The notes below the pieces were generated by a model, which saw only the letters and a program-made list of their open reading frames with translations, had not been told where the DNA came from and did no database searches. Below are positions 12,120 to 22,399 of a stretch of DNA of 64,000 nt, in pieces (within the stretch, counting starts at the first letter, position 1; every line of letters begins with the position of its first letter). The stretch comes from Trichoplax adhaerens. Taxonomy: Eukaryota; Placozoa; Uniplacotomia; Trichoplacea; Trichoplacidae. The stretch covers positions 12,557,720-12,621,719 of the forward strand of contig NW_002060943.1 in NCBI RefSeq assembly GCF_000150275.1, written 5' to 3'. The position numbers and the translations under genes were made by a program.

Positions 12120-12790
12120 TCTGGGGAAGGGATAAATTTAGTCAAGGTGATCCTCTTGAGAAGGATGTTGAGCAATGAATCTTTCCCAATCATTTCTAGC
12201 TAGAAAAGATGTAAGTTACTTCAACAGCAACGATTGCTAGATCAAGGAATAGATCGAATTTAGGAATTCTTTTAAGAAAGATGTCTGGCAATGAATTCTT
12301 CCCAATCCACTTTAGCTAGAGAAGAGAGCTAATTCAAAAGTAATGGTATGTCCAATCATGGAATAGATCGAGTTTAGGTAATCGTTTTGAGAAGGATGTC
12401 GAGCAATGAATTCTTCCCAATCCTGTCATACTAGAATAGACTTGAGCTTCTTCAACAGCATGGTCGTCTAATTTAGGAATAGATCTATTGAAAGCAATCA
12501 GTTTGAGAAGGATGCCGAGCAAAGAATTCTTCTAACTATTTCCTACTAGAAACGACTTGAGCCAGTTAAACAGTAAGGTATTCTCGTAAATGGATAGATG
12601 TAGTCAAAGTGATCCTCTTAAGAAGGATATCGAGCAAGGAACTCTTTCAATTATTTCTCACTAGAAAAGACTTGAGTCAGTCAAACAGGAAGATAGTCTA
12701 ATCAAGGAATAGATTTACTGTAAGGAATCATGTTACGAAGGATGTAGAGTCGTGCATTCTTCCCATCGTTTATAACACAAAAAGACTCTT
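12120..12790. repeat. 115-bp tandem repeat, six degenerate copies
   Basis: The anchor GAAGGATGTYGAGCAATGAATTCTT recurs at about 12161, 12277, 12392, 12508, 12623 and 12738 (spacing 115-116 bases). It is followed each time by CCAATC..TTCTAGCTAGAAAAGA-like sequence and an AAGGAATAGAT-like stretch. No coding potential persists across copies. Confidence 0.85.
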
Positions 12791-13194
12791 GACAGCCAAT
12801 TAGTAAGAGAGCCAAATCAGGAAGGGAAGGATCTACTGAAAGTCATCATTTGGATACGCTCATTCTTATCATTAAAATCCAAATTACGCGTAGTCCAAGT
12901 ACGATATTCACAACATTTCTACAGCGTTCAATCCATGGAAATGGAGTATCTTATCAATTAATCATGTCATCTGTGTTTTAATAAGTAAGCAAGAGATCTA
13001 TAGACAGAGATCGCTATAATCTCTTTCATCATGAATCATGTTGAACATCATGTTGCGGTGGTGGACTAAGGATCATTTTAGACTTCAATCCTTCCACCGA
13101 TTTCGATCGATGTCTAGACATCATTTGCGTAAACTATCAATGGAGACAATGTTAGTATAGCTATGAAGAAAGGCCTTATGACAGTGTCTAGGAA

Positions 13195-13522
13195 ATGATT
13201 TGAAGGCGTAGGATAAGATCCATTTTAGACGAAATGGTCAACATGGAGAAAATGTCGATATCAAGTCGTAAGCGTTCAGAGCGAATGGGTGATCATGGAC
13301 CAATGGTACGTCGATCGCTATTTCACTTTCCGTCAAGCTAGCAATATTATGGCAGCAATGATTTGAAGGCGTAGGATAAGATCCATTTTGGACGAAATGG
13401 TCAACATGGAGAAAATGTCGATATCAAGTCGTAAGCGTTCAGAGCGAATGGGTGATCATGGACCGGCGGTACGTCGATCGCCATTTCACTTTCCGTCAAG
13501 CTAGCAATATTATGGCAGAAAT
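13195..13522. repeat. 163-bp near-identical tandem duplication
   Basis: The block from ATGATTTGAAGGCGTAGG at 13195 repeats at 13358 with only a few differences (for example CCAATGG against CCGGCGG). This is a recent local duplication inside older, degenerate repeat-like sequence. It contains no gene. Confidence 0.92.
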
Positions 13523-15040
13523 GAGAACAATCTGAGCATTCGGGTTATAGCGTAACTATCTCATTCTCCTCATCGCCTCTTTGAAATGAGAAAATGAATG
13601 CCCGATTGGCAAGCCGCTGTTGCCATGATGAGTTGTTGAAGGATCGTGGGTAGACGATGGATCATCTCATGAACACAAATTGAAGGCCCATGGCAAATCA
13701 TTTTCATTCATCTTTTACTAAGCAAACTGCGAACCATTCGCACATTCTTTGTGGAAAAGAATGTAGTAGAAAGGAGGATTATTGACTACTTGTTGTTATT
13801 AGATCAACCATGATATCGCCATCGACAAGGTTGATGGATCTTGTCGAGCAAAATGAGTCCAGGTGAACCATGAAAATAGACAGCCAAGTAAGGCCCATGT
13901 TCTACTATTAACGACAACAATTTAAACTGTAAGGATTATGATGATACAATTTTCCATCATTCTATTATCCATGATGAGTCTCATTTAGACTGTCTTTGAA
14001 CCCTCTTGGTGATCCACACACCTAAAAGAGATCGTCCATGAATCGCCATGATGTTGATCGATGATGTCCAGGGAAACTATTCAATCTGGATCATGGATAG
14101 AGACAGTCGTGATTCTCCGTGGATTATAAGAGTTTAAACGACATGGATAATCAGTGCAACACCTCTACTGTAGTCTATCATCCCTAACTAGTTCAACTGT
14201 TACTGTCTTTTAAGTCTCTTCGTCATCCACTCTTACAAGATCTTCCATCCTATCGCTATCAACAGGCCAAATAGTCAACCTGAATCTCAACATCGACAGC
14301 CATGTTTCCCCTTCCTATTCCACTCGATACCACTTACCTTGTGTAAGAAATGAGAGTAGAAAGCCAACCAACGCTACGGCTATCATGTTGAATCCCAGCA
14401 GATGTCTGGAGCTCATTTCTTTCCACTTAATTACGCTTTAACGTGCATCCAAGGTGGATTTTATTGGCACCATCTTGATCATCTACAACGCCGATCGGAA
14501 TGAGCCTGGACGGGATTCTTGTCGCTAGGTGATAGCCAACCACTATGGCTATCCTATGTATCATACATCGCTCGTATCCCTGTCATTCTCCTATAGTTTT
14601 TGTCTCTCTCTTTCAATGGACAGGTGTAGAGGTCTTTAGGCCAAATCCTTCTTTCGCTGATTGGATTATACAATGACTATGGATATTTCCCTACTGAACG
14701 GAATAGGAGAGTATGATGGTAGTCAAGGTACTGAAACAGTCCAAATCTAGTCGAGGATCACACCGAGGCAAGACTCCATATCTACACGGACAGTATGCCC
14801 GTGCTAGGATAAATTAGCGGGTACGCTATAAATGGTCGTCAGCGCGTTCGTTGACAATATGCAATGAAAGAAAGTAGACTAGTTACTGAGCCACATCGGA
14901 TCAAATAGTCCATTAAAATGACTGGCAAGAGCATTAGATCATGCCAACTACTCAAATTAAGGAGAAGATGGCTCTCTAGCAATGCGAGGATGGATCTCTA
15001 TCCTTCTTCCCAATAGGAATGGTGGCAATTGCTCATTTTG
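13523..15040. other. Gene-free region with degenerate repeat words
   Basis: Higher GC than the window average and rich in ATGATCG / CATCATGA / GATCCAT words, suggesting decayed tandem repeats. I see no open frame worth annotating and no RNA gene. Confidence 0.4.
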
Positions 15041-16790
15041 AAGGACTCATTAAGCTGTATGCGATCATGAACAGGGCTTATTAAGCTGTATGTGCCTATG
15101 AGCCGCTCTCATTAAGCTGTATGCCACCATGAGTAAGGCTTATTAAGTTATATGCGACCATGAGCAGGGCTCATTAAGCTGTATGCCACCATGAGCAAGG
15201 CTTATCAAGCTATATGCGACCATGAGCAGGGCTCATTAAGCTGTATGCGATCATGAACAGGGCTTATTAAGCTGTATGTGCCTATGAGCAGCTCTCATTA
15301 AGCTGTATGCCACCATGAGTAAGGCTTATTAAGTTATATGCGACCATGAGCAGGGCTCATTAAGCTGTATGCCACCATGAGCAAGGCTTATCAAGCTATA
15401 TGCGACCATGAGCAGGGCTCATTAAGCTGTATGCGACCATGAGCAAGGCTTATTAAACTATATGCGACCATGAGCAGGGCCATGAAGCTGTATGCCACCA
15501 TGAGTAAGGCTTATTAAGCTATATGCGACTTTGAGCAAGGCTCATTAAGCTGAATACCACCATGAGCAAGGCTTATTATACTATATGCGACCATGAGCAG
15601 GGCTCATCAAGCTGTATGCGACCATGAGCAAGGCTTATCAAACTATATGTGACCATGAGCAGGGCCATGAAGCTGTATGCCATCATGAGCAAGGCTTATT
15701 AAGCTATATGCGATCATGAGTAGGGCTCATTAAGCCGTATGCCACCATGAGTATGGCTTATTAAGCTATATGCGTCTATGAGCACGGCTGATTAAGCTGA
15801 ATATCACCATGAGCAAGGCTTATTATACTATATGCGACCATGAGCAAGGTTTATTATACAGTACTATATGCGACCATGAGCAAGGCTTATTAAACTATAT
15901 GCGATCACGAGTAGGACTCATTAAGCTGTATACGACCATGAGCAAGGCTTTCTTAAACTATATACGAGCATAAGCAGGGCTCATTAAGCTGTATGCGACC
16001 ATGAACAAGGCTTATTAAACTATATGCGACCATGAGCAAGGCTTATTAAACTATATGCGATCACGAGTAGGACTCATTAAGCTGTATACGACCATGAGCA
16101 AGGCTTTCTTAAACTATATACGAGCATGAGCAGGGCTCATTAAGCTGTATGCGACCATGAACAACGCTTATTAAACTATATGCGACCATGAGCAGGGCCA
16201 TGAAGCTGTATGCGACCATGAGCAAGGCTTATTAAACTATATGCGACCATGAGCAGGGCCATGAAGCTGTATGCCACCATGAGCAAGGCTTATTAAGCTA
16301 TAAGCGATCATGAGTAGGGCTCATTAAGCCGTATACCACCATGAGTAATGCTTATCAAGCTATATGCGACTATGAGCACGGCTCATTAAGCTGCATACAA
16401 CCATGAGCAAGGCTTATTATACTATATGTGACCATGAGCAGGGCTCATTAAGCTGTATGCGACCATGAGCAAGGCTTTATTAAACTATATACGAGCATGA
16501 GCAGGGCTCATTAAGCTGTATGCGACCATGAGCAAGGCTTATTAAACTATATGCGACCATGGGCAGGACTCATTAAGCTATTTGCCACCATGAGCAAGGC
16601 TTATTAAGCTATTTGCGACCATGAACAAGGCTTATTAAACTATATTGTATGCGACCATGAGCGGGACTCATTAAGCTGTATGCCACTATGAGTAACATTT
16701 ACTAAACTATATGCGACCTCGAACAGGACTCATTAAGCTGTATACCATCATGAGCAGTGGCTTATTAAGCTGTCTAAGCAGAGTTGATTA
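15041..16790. repeat. 31-bp minisatellite, about 55 copies, higher-order structure
   Basis: The unit is roughly GGCTCATTAAGCTGTATGCG followed by ACCATGAGCA (31 bases, for example TAAGCTGTA at 15051 and 15082). Two unit types (CTCATTAAGCTG and CTTATTAAACTA) alternate over much of the array, giving a 62-base dimer. A six-unit, 186-base block starting at 15061 is repeated at 15247. Each unit starts GCTCAT and ends ATGAGC, which are inverted complements, so each can fold back on itself. Since 31 is not a multiple of 3, no long frame survives. Confidence 0.95.
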
Positions 16791-19179
16791 AGAGCTATAT
16801 GCGAGCATGAGAAGAGAGCTGGTCGATCAGTCCGAGAGTCCATTGCAGCTTGCACATGCTTAAGTCCAGCTTCAATTGATTTTACAACGTATAGCCATCA
16901 AAATGGAGTGTGCTTATGATCATAATGATGGGTGGTTTTTACACGGTAGTGCAATAAAGTGTCTACAAATTACTACGGTTACTTTCTTCCATCATACACA
17001 TGCTTAATCAAGAATGGTTAATGTTAAATCTATCTTGCAAATATGTTGTCAATCCTTACCCCTAACAGGCCTAAGAAGTTGCTTTCTCAGTACTTTACTT
17101 TGCGTGATATAGGATCAAAGACGATATCGGTTTGTTGGAGAAAGCCAAATGATAATAATTACTATATGACATTGATGCAAAGATTTGGTGTTTTATAATA
17201 TTATTTTAATCTAGACAAGATCATCATTATCACTTGCGATTACAAATGCCTCAATATCTGTATAAAGACGAATATACTCGCACGTTATGGTACAAAATGT
17301 GAACGTTACTTATTTTTCTGCCGGGCTACCTTTGAGGTCTCTTTTTGTGGAAATAAAATGACGTCCAGCTTGTGATGGACTGTGAGCAAACATGATCACG
17401 AGTATAGCAGTACAAAAAAAAAACTGAACCAATTTTAGCCTTTGATCACTACGGCCCTCACTCAATACGATTGACATATTGGAAAGTATACTAATCCATC
17501 GTATGATACAATGCACTAAAACATCGTGTTGATGGAATACCAAAAACCATTTCAATAATCATTTCCTGTCATTCAGCATACAAAGTACATCACTCCTGTT
17601 CAAGTATTCTATTGCCATTTCTAAACGTTTCATGGTCACATTGACCTCCTATTTATTAAGCCAAACGCGAAGGAAAATGGATGTATCAATCAAACGCTGC
17701 TCTACGTTCGCTTACAATACTCATCGTAACAATTCTAGGATCTCATTTTAATGCCAATCGAGTCCACTCAGCACCAGTTGTAATGGCAATATCCCCAAAA
17801 TAATAAGTTCCGTCTATTCAAAAATAACTCTACCATTACTCAATAAAGTACAGTAAGTCTAATTTGTAAAGACAGTGATAATTATCTCAGTCATACGTAA
17901 AATGCAATCGCAAGATAGTAGTAGAACTGTCAAAGTTACAAGTTTTGAGCTCGTCGTGTTTATCAAGATTAAATGCTGAGCATCAATCTAGAGATAGAGT
18001 GATGCTTTCATAAACTGTTATATCCTGATTAGTTTAGAAAGATTTCAAAGTGTAGGTGTACAGTATTAGTGACATCATTTTCCCCATTATTTTCACAACG
18101 GAACAGCGATGTAAATTACAAATGCGATACGAAATAGAAAATTGGATGGTATGTTACTTCGTCAGATTCTATTCCATCTTATTGATGATGCTGCACACTC
18201 TAAACAGAAATGCATATCCATTTAATTCATTGAATCGCTTCCATCCTGTTGAAATCGTGTCATCAGCCATGATCGCAACAGCTTTGTTATTCATGGCGTT
18301 GGCTAGATTCGAACTATTCAATTCTGAATTATTGCTTGACATAAGCATTTGTCAGGTTTATGGAAGAAAATTCAATTTCATAGCTATGACAGCCATGTTG
18401 GATTTATTGCTGTATCTTTTCGAGCCCATTATTGTATTGATCGAATTCAAATGATATTAATGACAGGCGTTTTCCATTTTGCACTTTTTTATTATTTTTC
18501 CATTACAGAATAAAAATGATCTCCTAACAGCAACGTTTGATTGATTTTCCAATTCGTTTGTACAAGATTACCTAACCCGGGAAATGTTGCGATGATTGGC
18601 TTCGAATCAAGCCTATCCTACGCGTTTATTGGCAAAAGAATATACTCGACTGTAAAAATGGAAGAGAAGTAACCGGTGAACCATTCGTTGATCGAAATAT
18701 TGACTGACTGGACTACCTACATAGGGTACTCTATTTCGAAAAAGCTCGTGGAAGGGATGATCGGTCCAACTGTTTGCCATACCCATACCATTGCCTGTAA
18801 TGAACATGGCATGGGCAAACAAGAACTAGTTTCCACGAATAGGATTGATCCAAAGTCTGTCTGACATGAGATCAGGCGGTGCCTCCGTCTTCATGCGTCT
18901 CTATTCTACTGTATGCTACAGTCCAAGCGAGGTTTGCCGAAGAATCTCTCCGGCAGATTGAACCTTGATTTGGACATGGACTACAAGCAAAAGTAGTCGA
19001 TGCTTTGGACTAGCAAGACTACTCTGATGATTCATGGCGATATAGCAAGTTGTGTTGAAGAAGAGTAGAATAAAATGGATCATAATCCCAGGCTTGAGGC
19101 ATTGCAAGAAATGGCTCAGGCAGAGTGGACAATACTGCACATTGGATGCTGCTGACGTCGACTTGTAAAGTCGACAGTG
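16791..19179. other. Intergenic region with two uncertain hydrophobic reading frames
   Basis: Contains an 81-codon minus frame (17310-17555) and a 132-codon plus frame (18056-18454), both hydrophobic and neither recognised. The rest shows nothing I can support. Confidence 0.35.
18056..18454 (+). CDS. Uncertain 132-aa hydrophobic reading frame
   Basis: An open frame with several hydrophobic stretches (around FYSILLMML, IATALLFMALA and MTAMLDLLLYLFEPIIVLI) that could be membrane segments. I do not recognise a family. The first codon lies after a TTTAGAAAG-type acceptor-like region, so it could be an exon of a spliced membrane protein. It may equally be chance: AT-rich DNA gives hydrophobic translations easily, and nothing next to it supports a gene. 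Confidence 0.2.
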   Translation: MYSISDIIFPIIFTTEQRCKLQMRYEIENWMVCYFVRFYSILLMMLHTLNRNAYPFNSLNRFHPVEIVSSAMIATALLFMALARFELFNSELLLDISICQVYGRKFNFIAMTAMLDLLLYLFEPIIVLIEFK

Positions 19180-19611
19180 TACGGTAGAATTGCAACATGA
19201 CGGGAATGTGTATACAGTATATACTGTACATTACTGCCGTTTCAGCATACTAAAATAGAATTGCAAAAATGCCGAAGTCTAGTAAAGTGTACTGTACAAG
19301 TGGACATGTACGCTTATGGCCAATCAAAGAGTAACAACCGAAATTGAAGATGCAAACTGCTGTTGTAAAAGCTGTTAAAACATGAAAATAGAGCTCATCT
19401 TGTTTACTATACTGCACGATATTAGTACACCTTCTGCTTTGGCCTTGTTGGCTAACTTGTGTTTGCAGTTTGTCGACGTGACGCGTGTGAAAGAGACTAT
19501 TGTCGACAGTAGACTGTGTACAGTCTACACTCCAGTGCTGTGTACAGTACTGTACTGTCAGGGAGTCAAGGTTGGGCTTGCATTCAGAGTACAGTACATT
19601 GTACTGTAACC

Positions 19612-19655
19612 CAAGCCTATTGCGCTCAAAATGGACTAGACAATGCCAATGTTGA
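19612..19655 (+). pseudogene. Fragment of PPM1A exon 1 embedded in repeat
   Basis: GCCTATTGCGCTCAAAATGG, then ACTAGACAATG and CCAATGTTGA, match the part of the phosphatase gene at about 22600-22655 that encodes YCAKNLLDNVLANVDH, with a short deletion. It is flanked by GTACTGTAAC repeat sequence. It is too short and broken to be functional. Confidence 0.7.
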
Positions 19656-19801
19656 GTCATAGCACTCAGTCTGTACTGTACTGTACACAGCGATTCAGTA
19701 TTACAGTACAGTACTGTACTCACTGTACTGTAGTCAGTAGAGTGAAGTGTTTTTTCCGTCACTCTGAGTCACACTGAGTCAAGCTTAATCGAGGTACATT
19801 C

Positions 19802-19945
19802 ATGTACAATTACAAGAAGTGGCAGGCTACCGGCAACATTTGTCGTCGACCAACAACTGGCCGCAAAAGTCTGATGGCTGATCGCGTGCCAATTGTTAAA
19901 GATCTTATTGAAAGATACCCTGATCGTAGTGTAATTGAACCTTAA
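19802..19945 (+). other. Possible Tc1/mariner-like helix-turn-helix fragment
   Basis: A 47-codon frame starting MYNYKKWQATGN, then RRPTTGRKS, resembles the second helix-turn-helix and GRPR-type linker of Tc1/mariner or paired-like DNA-binding domains (YKKTGSV.DRPRSGRP pattern). The frame stops at 19943 and no DDE/D catalytic domain follows. If real, it is a relic of a DNA transposon inside the palindromic repeat cluster. The similarity is short. Confidence 0.3.
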
Positions 19946-20459
19946 TTTTTTGTTAAATTAAGAACTTTGTTTGGTTACTACTGTACAGTGTACATTTTAC
20001 TTACAACATATTTGTACATCTTCTTTTAAATTTGAGCATGTTGAACTCAATTTTTACTATTGGCATGAAGGATATTATAGCAACTGGCGATACGAGAAAC
20101 CTTTAAAGTTTCATTCAAAGCTCCCAAATTTGGCGAATAATATGCGCCATTTAGTTACATTTGCGCACTTTTTACAATTTAGGACAGACTCTCTTCAAAT
20201 GCATTACGTCATTACTGCCTACTGTAGAAGGGAACAGTATTGTAATTCTTGCTTTATATGTACTGTAGATCATTCATAAATGGGGATATAACGGTCAGTG
20301 ATACTTTCATCATTTATGGACTTAAGAGCAAGTTTAACTTTCTAACTTTACCAGATTCAGATATTTCAGAATCTCTCCATCAACCTCATATATCATTCTA
20401 TTATAGCTTTACTGTATTTTTAAAGAAAAATATGGCCCGAAAGTGACAAAATGTTATGA

Positions 20460-21300
20460 AACAGCCTGTACAGTACAGAAGACTGAGTATATTACTGTAG
20501 TCACAGCATACAGTACAGTACTGTAGAGTGAAGTGTTTTTTCCTTCACCGTACAGTATGAGTCACACTGAATCAAGCTTGGGCTTGCAGTCAGAGTACAG
20601 TAGACTGAGTACATTACTGTAGTCACCGCATACAGTAGAGTGAAGTGTTTTTTCCTTCACTCTACAGTATGAGTCAAGCTTGAGCTTGCAGTCAGAGTAC
20701 AGTAGACTGAGTACATTACTGTAGTAGTCACAGCATACTGTACAGTAGAGTGAAGTGTTTTTTTTGTCACTCTATGAGTCACACTGAGTCAAGCTTGGGC
20801 TTGCAGTCAGAGTACAGTAGACTGAGTACATTACTGTAGTCACAGCATACAGTAGAGTGAAGTGTTTTTTTCTTCACTCTACAGTATGAGTCACACTGAG
20901 TCAAGCTTGAGCTTGCAGTCAGAGTACAGTAGACTGAGTACCTGTAGTCACAGCATACCGTAGAGTGAAGTGTTTTTTCCGTCACTCTGTTACACTGAGT
21001 CATGCTTGGGCTTGCAGTCAGAGTAGAGTACAGTAGACTGAGTACATTACTGTAGTCACAGCGTACAGTAGAGTGAAGTGTTTTTTTCGTCACTCTATAT
21101 ACTGTACAGTATGAGTCACACTGAGTCAAGCTTGGGCTTACAGTCAGAGTACTGTACACTTCAGTGAGTGTACAGTACGGTACTGTAGAGTGAAATGTTT
21201 TTTCTTCACTCATTGAGCCACACTCAGTCAAGCTTGGGCTTCCAGTCAGAGTACAGAAGACTGAGTGCAGTACAGTAGAGTAGAGTTACAGCATACAGTT
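20460..21300. repeat. ~110-bp satellite, diverged copies with hairpin core
   Basis: About seven copies of a unit with the order GAGTCACACTGAGTCAAGCT, TGGGCTTGCAGTCAGAGTAC, AGTAGACTGAGTACATTACT, GTAGTCACAGCATACAGTAG, AGTGAAGTGTTTTTTCCTTC, ACTC. Each holds an inverted repeat, TAGAGTGAAG and CTTCACTCTA, around a T-rich loop, that is a potential 10-bp-stem hairpin. The copies differ by small indels. Confidence 0.9.
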
Positions 21301-21713
21301 CAAGTGTTTTTTTCTTCACTCTATGACTCACAGTGAATCAGGTTAGGATTCTAGTCAGAGTGCAATAGACTGAGTACAGTACTGTAGTCACAGGCTCACA
21401 GCATACTGTTCAAGTGTTTTTTTCTTCACTCTATGACTCACAGTGAATCAGGTTAGGATTCTAGTCAGAGTGCAATAGACTGAGTACAGTACTGTAGTCA
21501 CAGGCTCACAGCATACTGTTCAAGTGTTTTTTTCTTCACTCTATGACTCACAGTGAATCAGGTTAGGATTCTAGTCAGAGTGCAATAGACTGAGTACAGT
21601 ACTGTAGTCACAGGCTCACAGCATACTGTTCAAGTGTTTTTTTCTTCACTCTATGACTCACAGTGAATCAAGGTTGGGATTCTAGTCAGAGTACAGTAGA
21701 CCGTGTACTGTAA
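21301..21713. repeat. 110-bp satellite, three exact copies plus partial
   Basis: Copies begin with CAAGTGTTTTTTTCTTCACT at 21301, 21411, 21521 and 21631, exactly 110 bases apart. The first three are identical as far as I can read, and the fourth diverges after about 40 bases. This variant has lost part of the left hairpin arm found in the older units. The identity indicates very recent amplification, or array length collapsed or expanded by the assembly. Confidence 0.95.
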
Positions 21714-21860
21714 CGTCAGCCGACAGCCTACGTCACCTGCACTCAATGGGCTATATTGCGCTCAAAATGGACTCGACAATGTCTTGGCCAATATGGATCA
21801 TCCTGTCGTGGTGATACTGCTGCTGAGCGTGAACACAACCAGCGGATACGACGGTAGTGT
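21714..21860 (+). pseudogene. Second fragment of PPM1A exon 1, fused to satellite
   Basis: Matches the phosphatase exon at about 22590-22710: AACGTCAGCC, TATTGCGCTCAAAATGGACT, CGACAATGTCTTGGCCAATA, TGGATCATC, then ACCAGCG. Its translation YCAQNGLDNVLANMDH parallels YCAKNLLDNVLANVDH of the intact gene. Satellite sequence flanks it on both sides (AGTCAAGGTTGGGCTTCCAG follows). The frame downstream is unrelated to the phosphatase, so this is a non-functional copy. Confidence 0.8.
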
Positions 21861-22399
21861 CGTCACAGTAAGTCAAGGTTGGGCTTCCAGTCGTTGTACT
21901 GTAAGCTACAGTACAATATACTGCAATACACGGTATAGACTGTAAGGGGTGGACTGTAGAAGGCCAACGCGATGTGCGGATCCATCGGTCAAAGTGGCGA
22001 GCATCATACCCATTCAGCAGTACAACGCAAAGCGTCCAGTAGGGGATGATGGACTGTAGGCAAAAAGGACTACGGTGGCGTCTGCAGTATTACAGTCGCT
22101 CTCTTGGCCTTGTCGGTTGTATTGTCTTTGTCCAATCTTGAAGGATCGACTGTTGGCGATTTGGTTGAAAAATTGGAATTGGTTGAGGATAGAATTAACA
22201 TTTGTTGGAAGTTGTACAGCTTGCAGACACTTTACTACTGCTATTCAAACGCCAACCATTCCTGACGACATTAGCAATTGATCGCAGTGGTTGACTTGGC
22301 AACGTTGGGAGGACATTGTAGTGAAGACGGTAGCCATTGCAAAGACATTTGACGACAACGCCAGTACTGTAAGAATACCACCAATTCGTTGAAAGAAAG
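21861..22399. other. 5' region of the PPM1 phosphatase gene
   Basis: Contains further CTGTA-rich repeat sequence up to about 21950, then mixed sequence. Frames at 22075 and 22195 are not recognisable. Promoter and 5' leader of the phosphatase are presumably here, but I see no clear motif. Confidence 0.4.

Larger units (their letters stand above)
19180..20459. repeat. CTGTAC-rich palindromic repeat sequence, diffuse
   Basis: Dense in GTACTGTAC / TACAGTACTGTA words, which are self-complementary, mixed with diverged pieces of the satellite that follows (AGTCAAGGTTGGGCTTGCA near 19564). Reading frames here on both strands are repeat artefacts. It encloses a possible transposase-like fragment at 19802 and a phosphatase exon fragment at about 19612. 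Confidence 0.7.

Noticed and set aside
15041-16790. CRISPR-like array
   Set aside because: Units of 31 bases are contiguous and similar throughout, with no unique spacers, and the genome is eukaryotic.
17310-17555. 81-codon minus-strand hydrophobic frame
   Set aside because: No recognised family, no phase-matched neighbour exon found, and such frames are expected in AT-rich DNA.
19250-19762. 170-codon minus-strand frame, and similar frames at 20779-21231 and 30001-30417
   Set aside because: They run through palindromic and tandem repeats, mirror frames exist on the other strand, and their composition (Ser/Thr/Tyr/Cys-rich, repeated words) follows the repeat, not a protein family.
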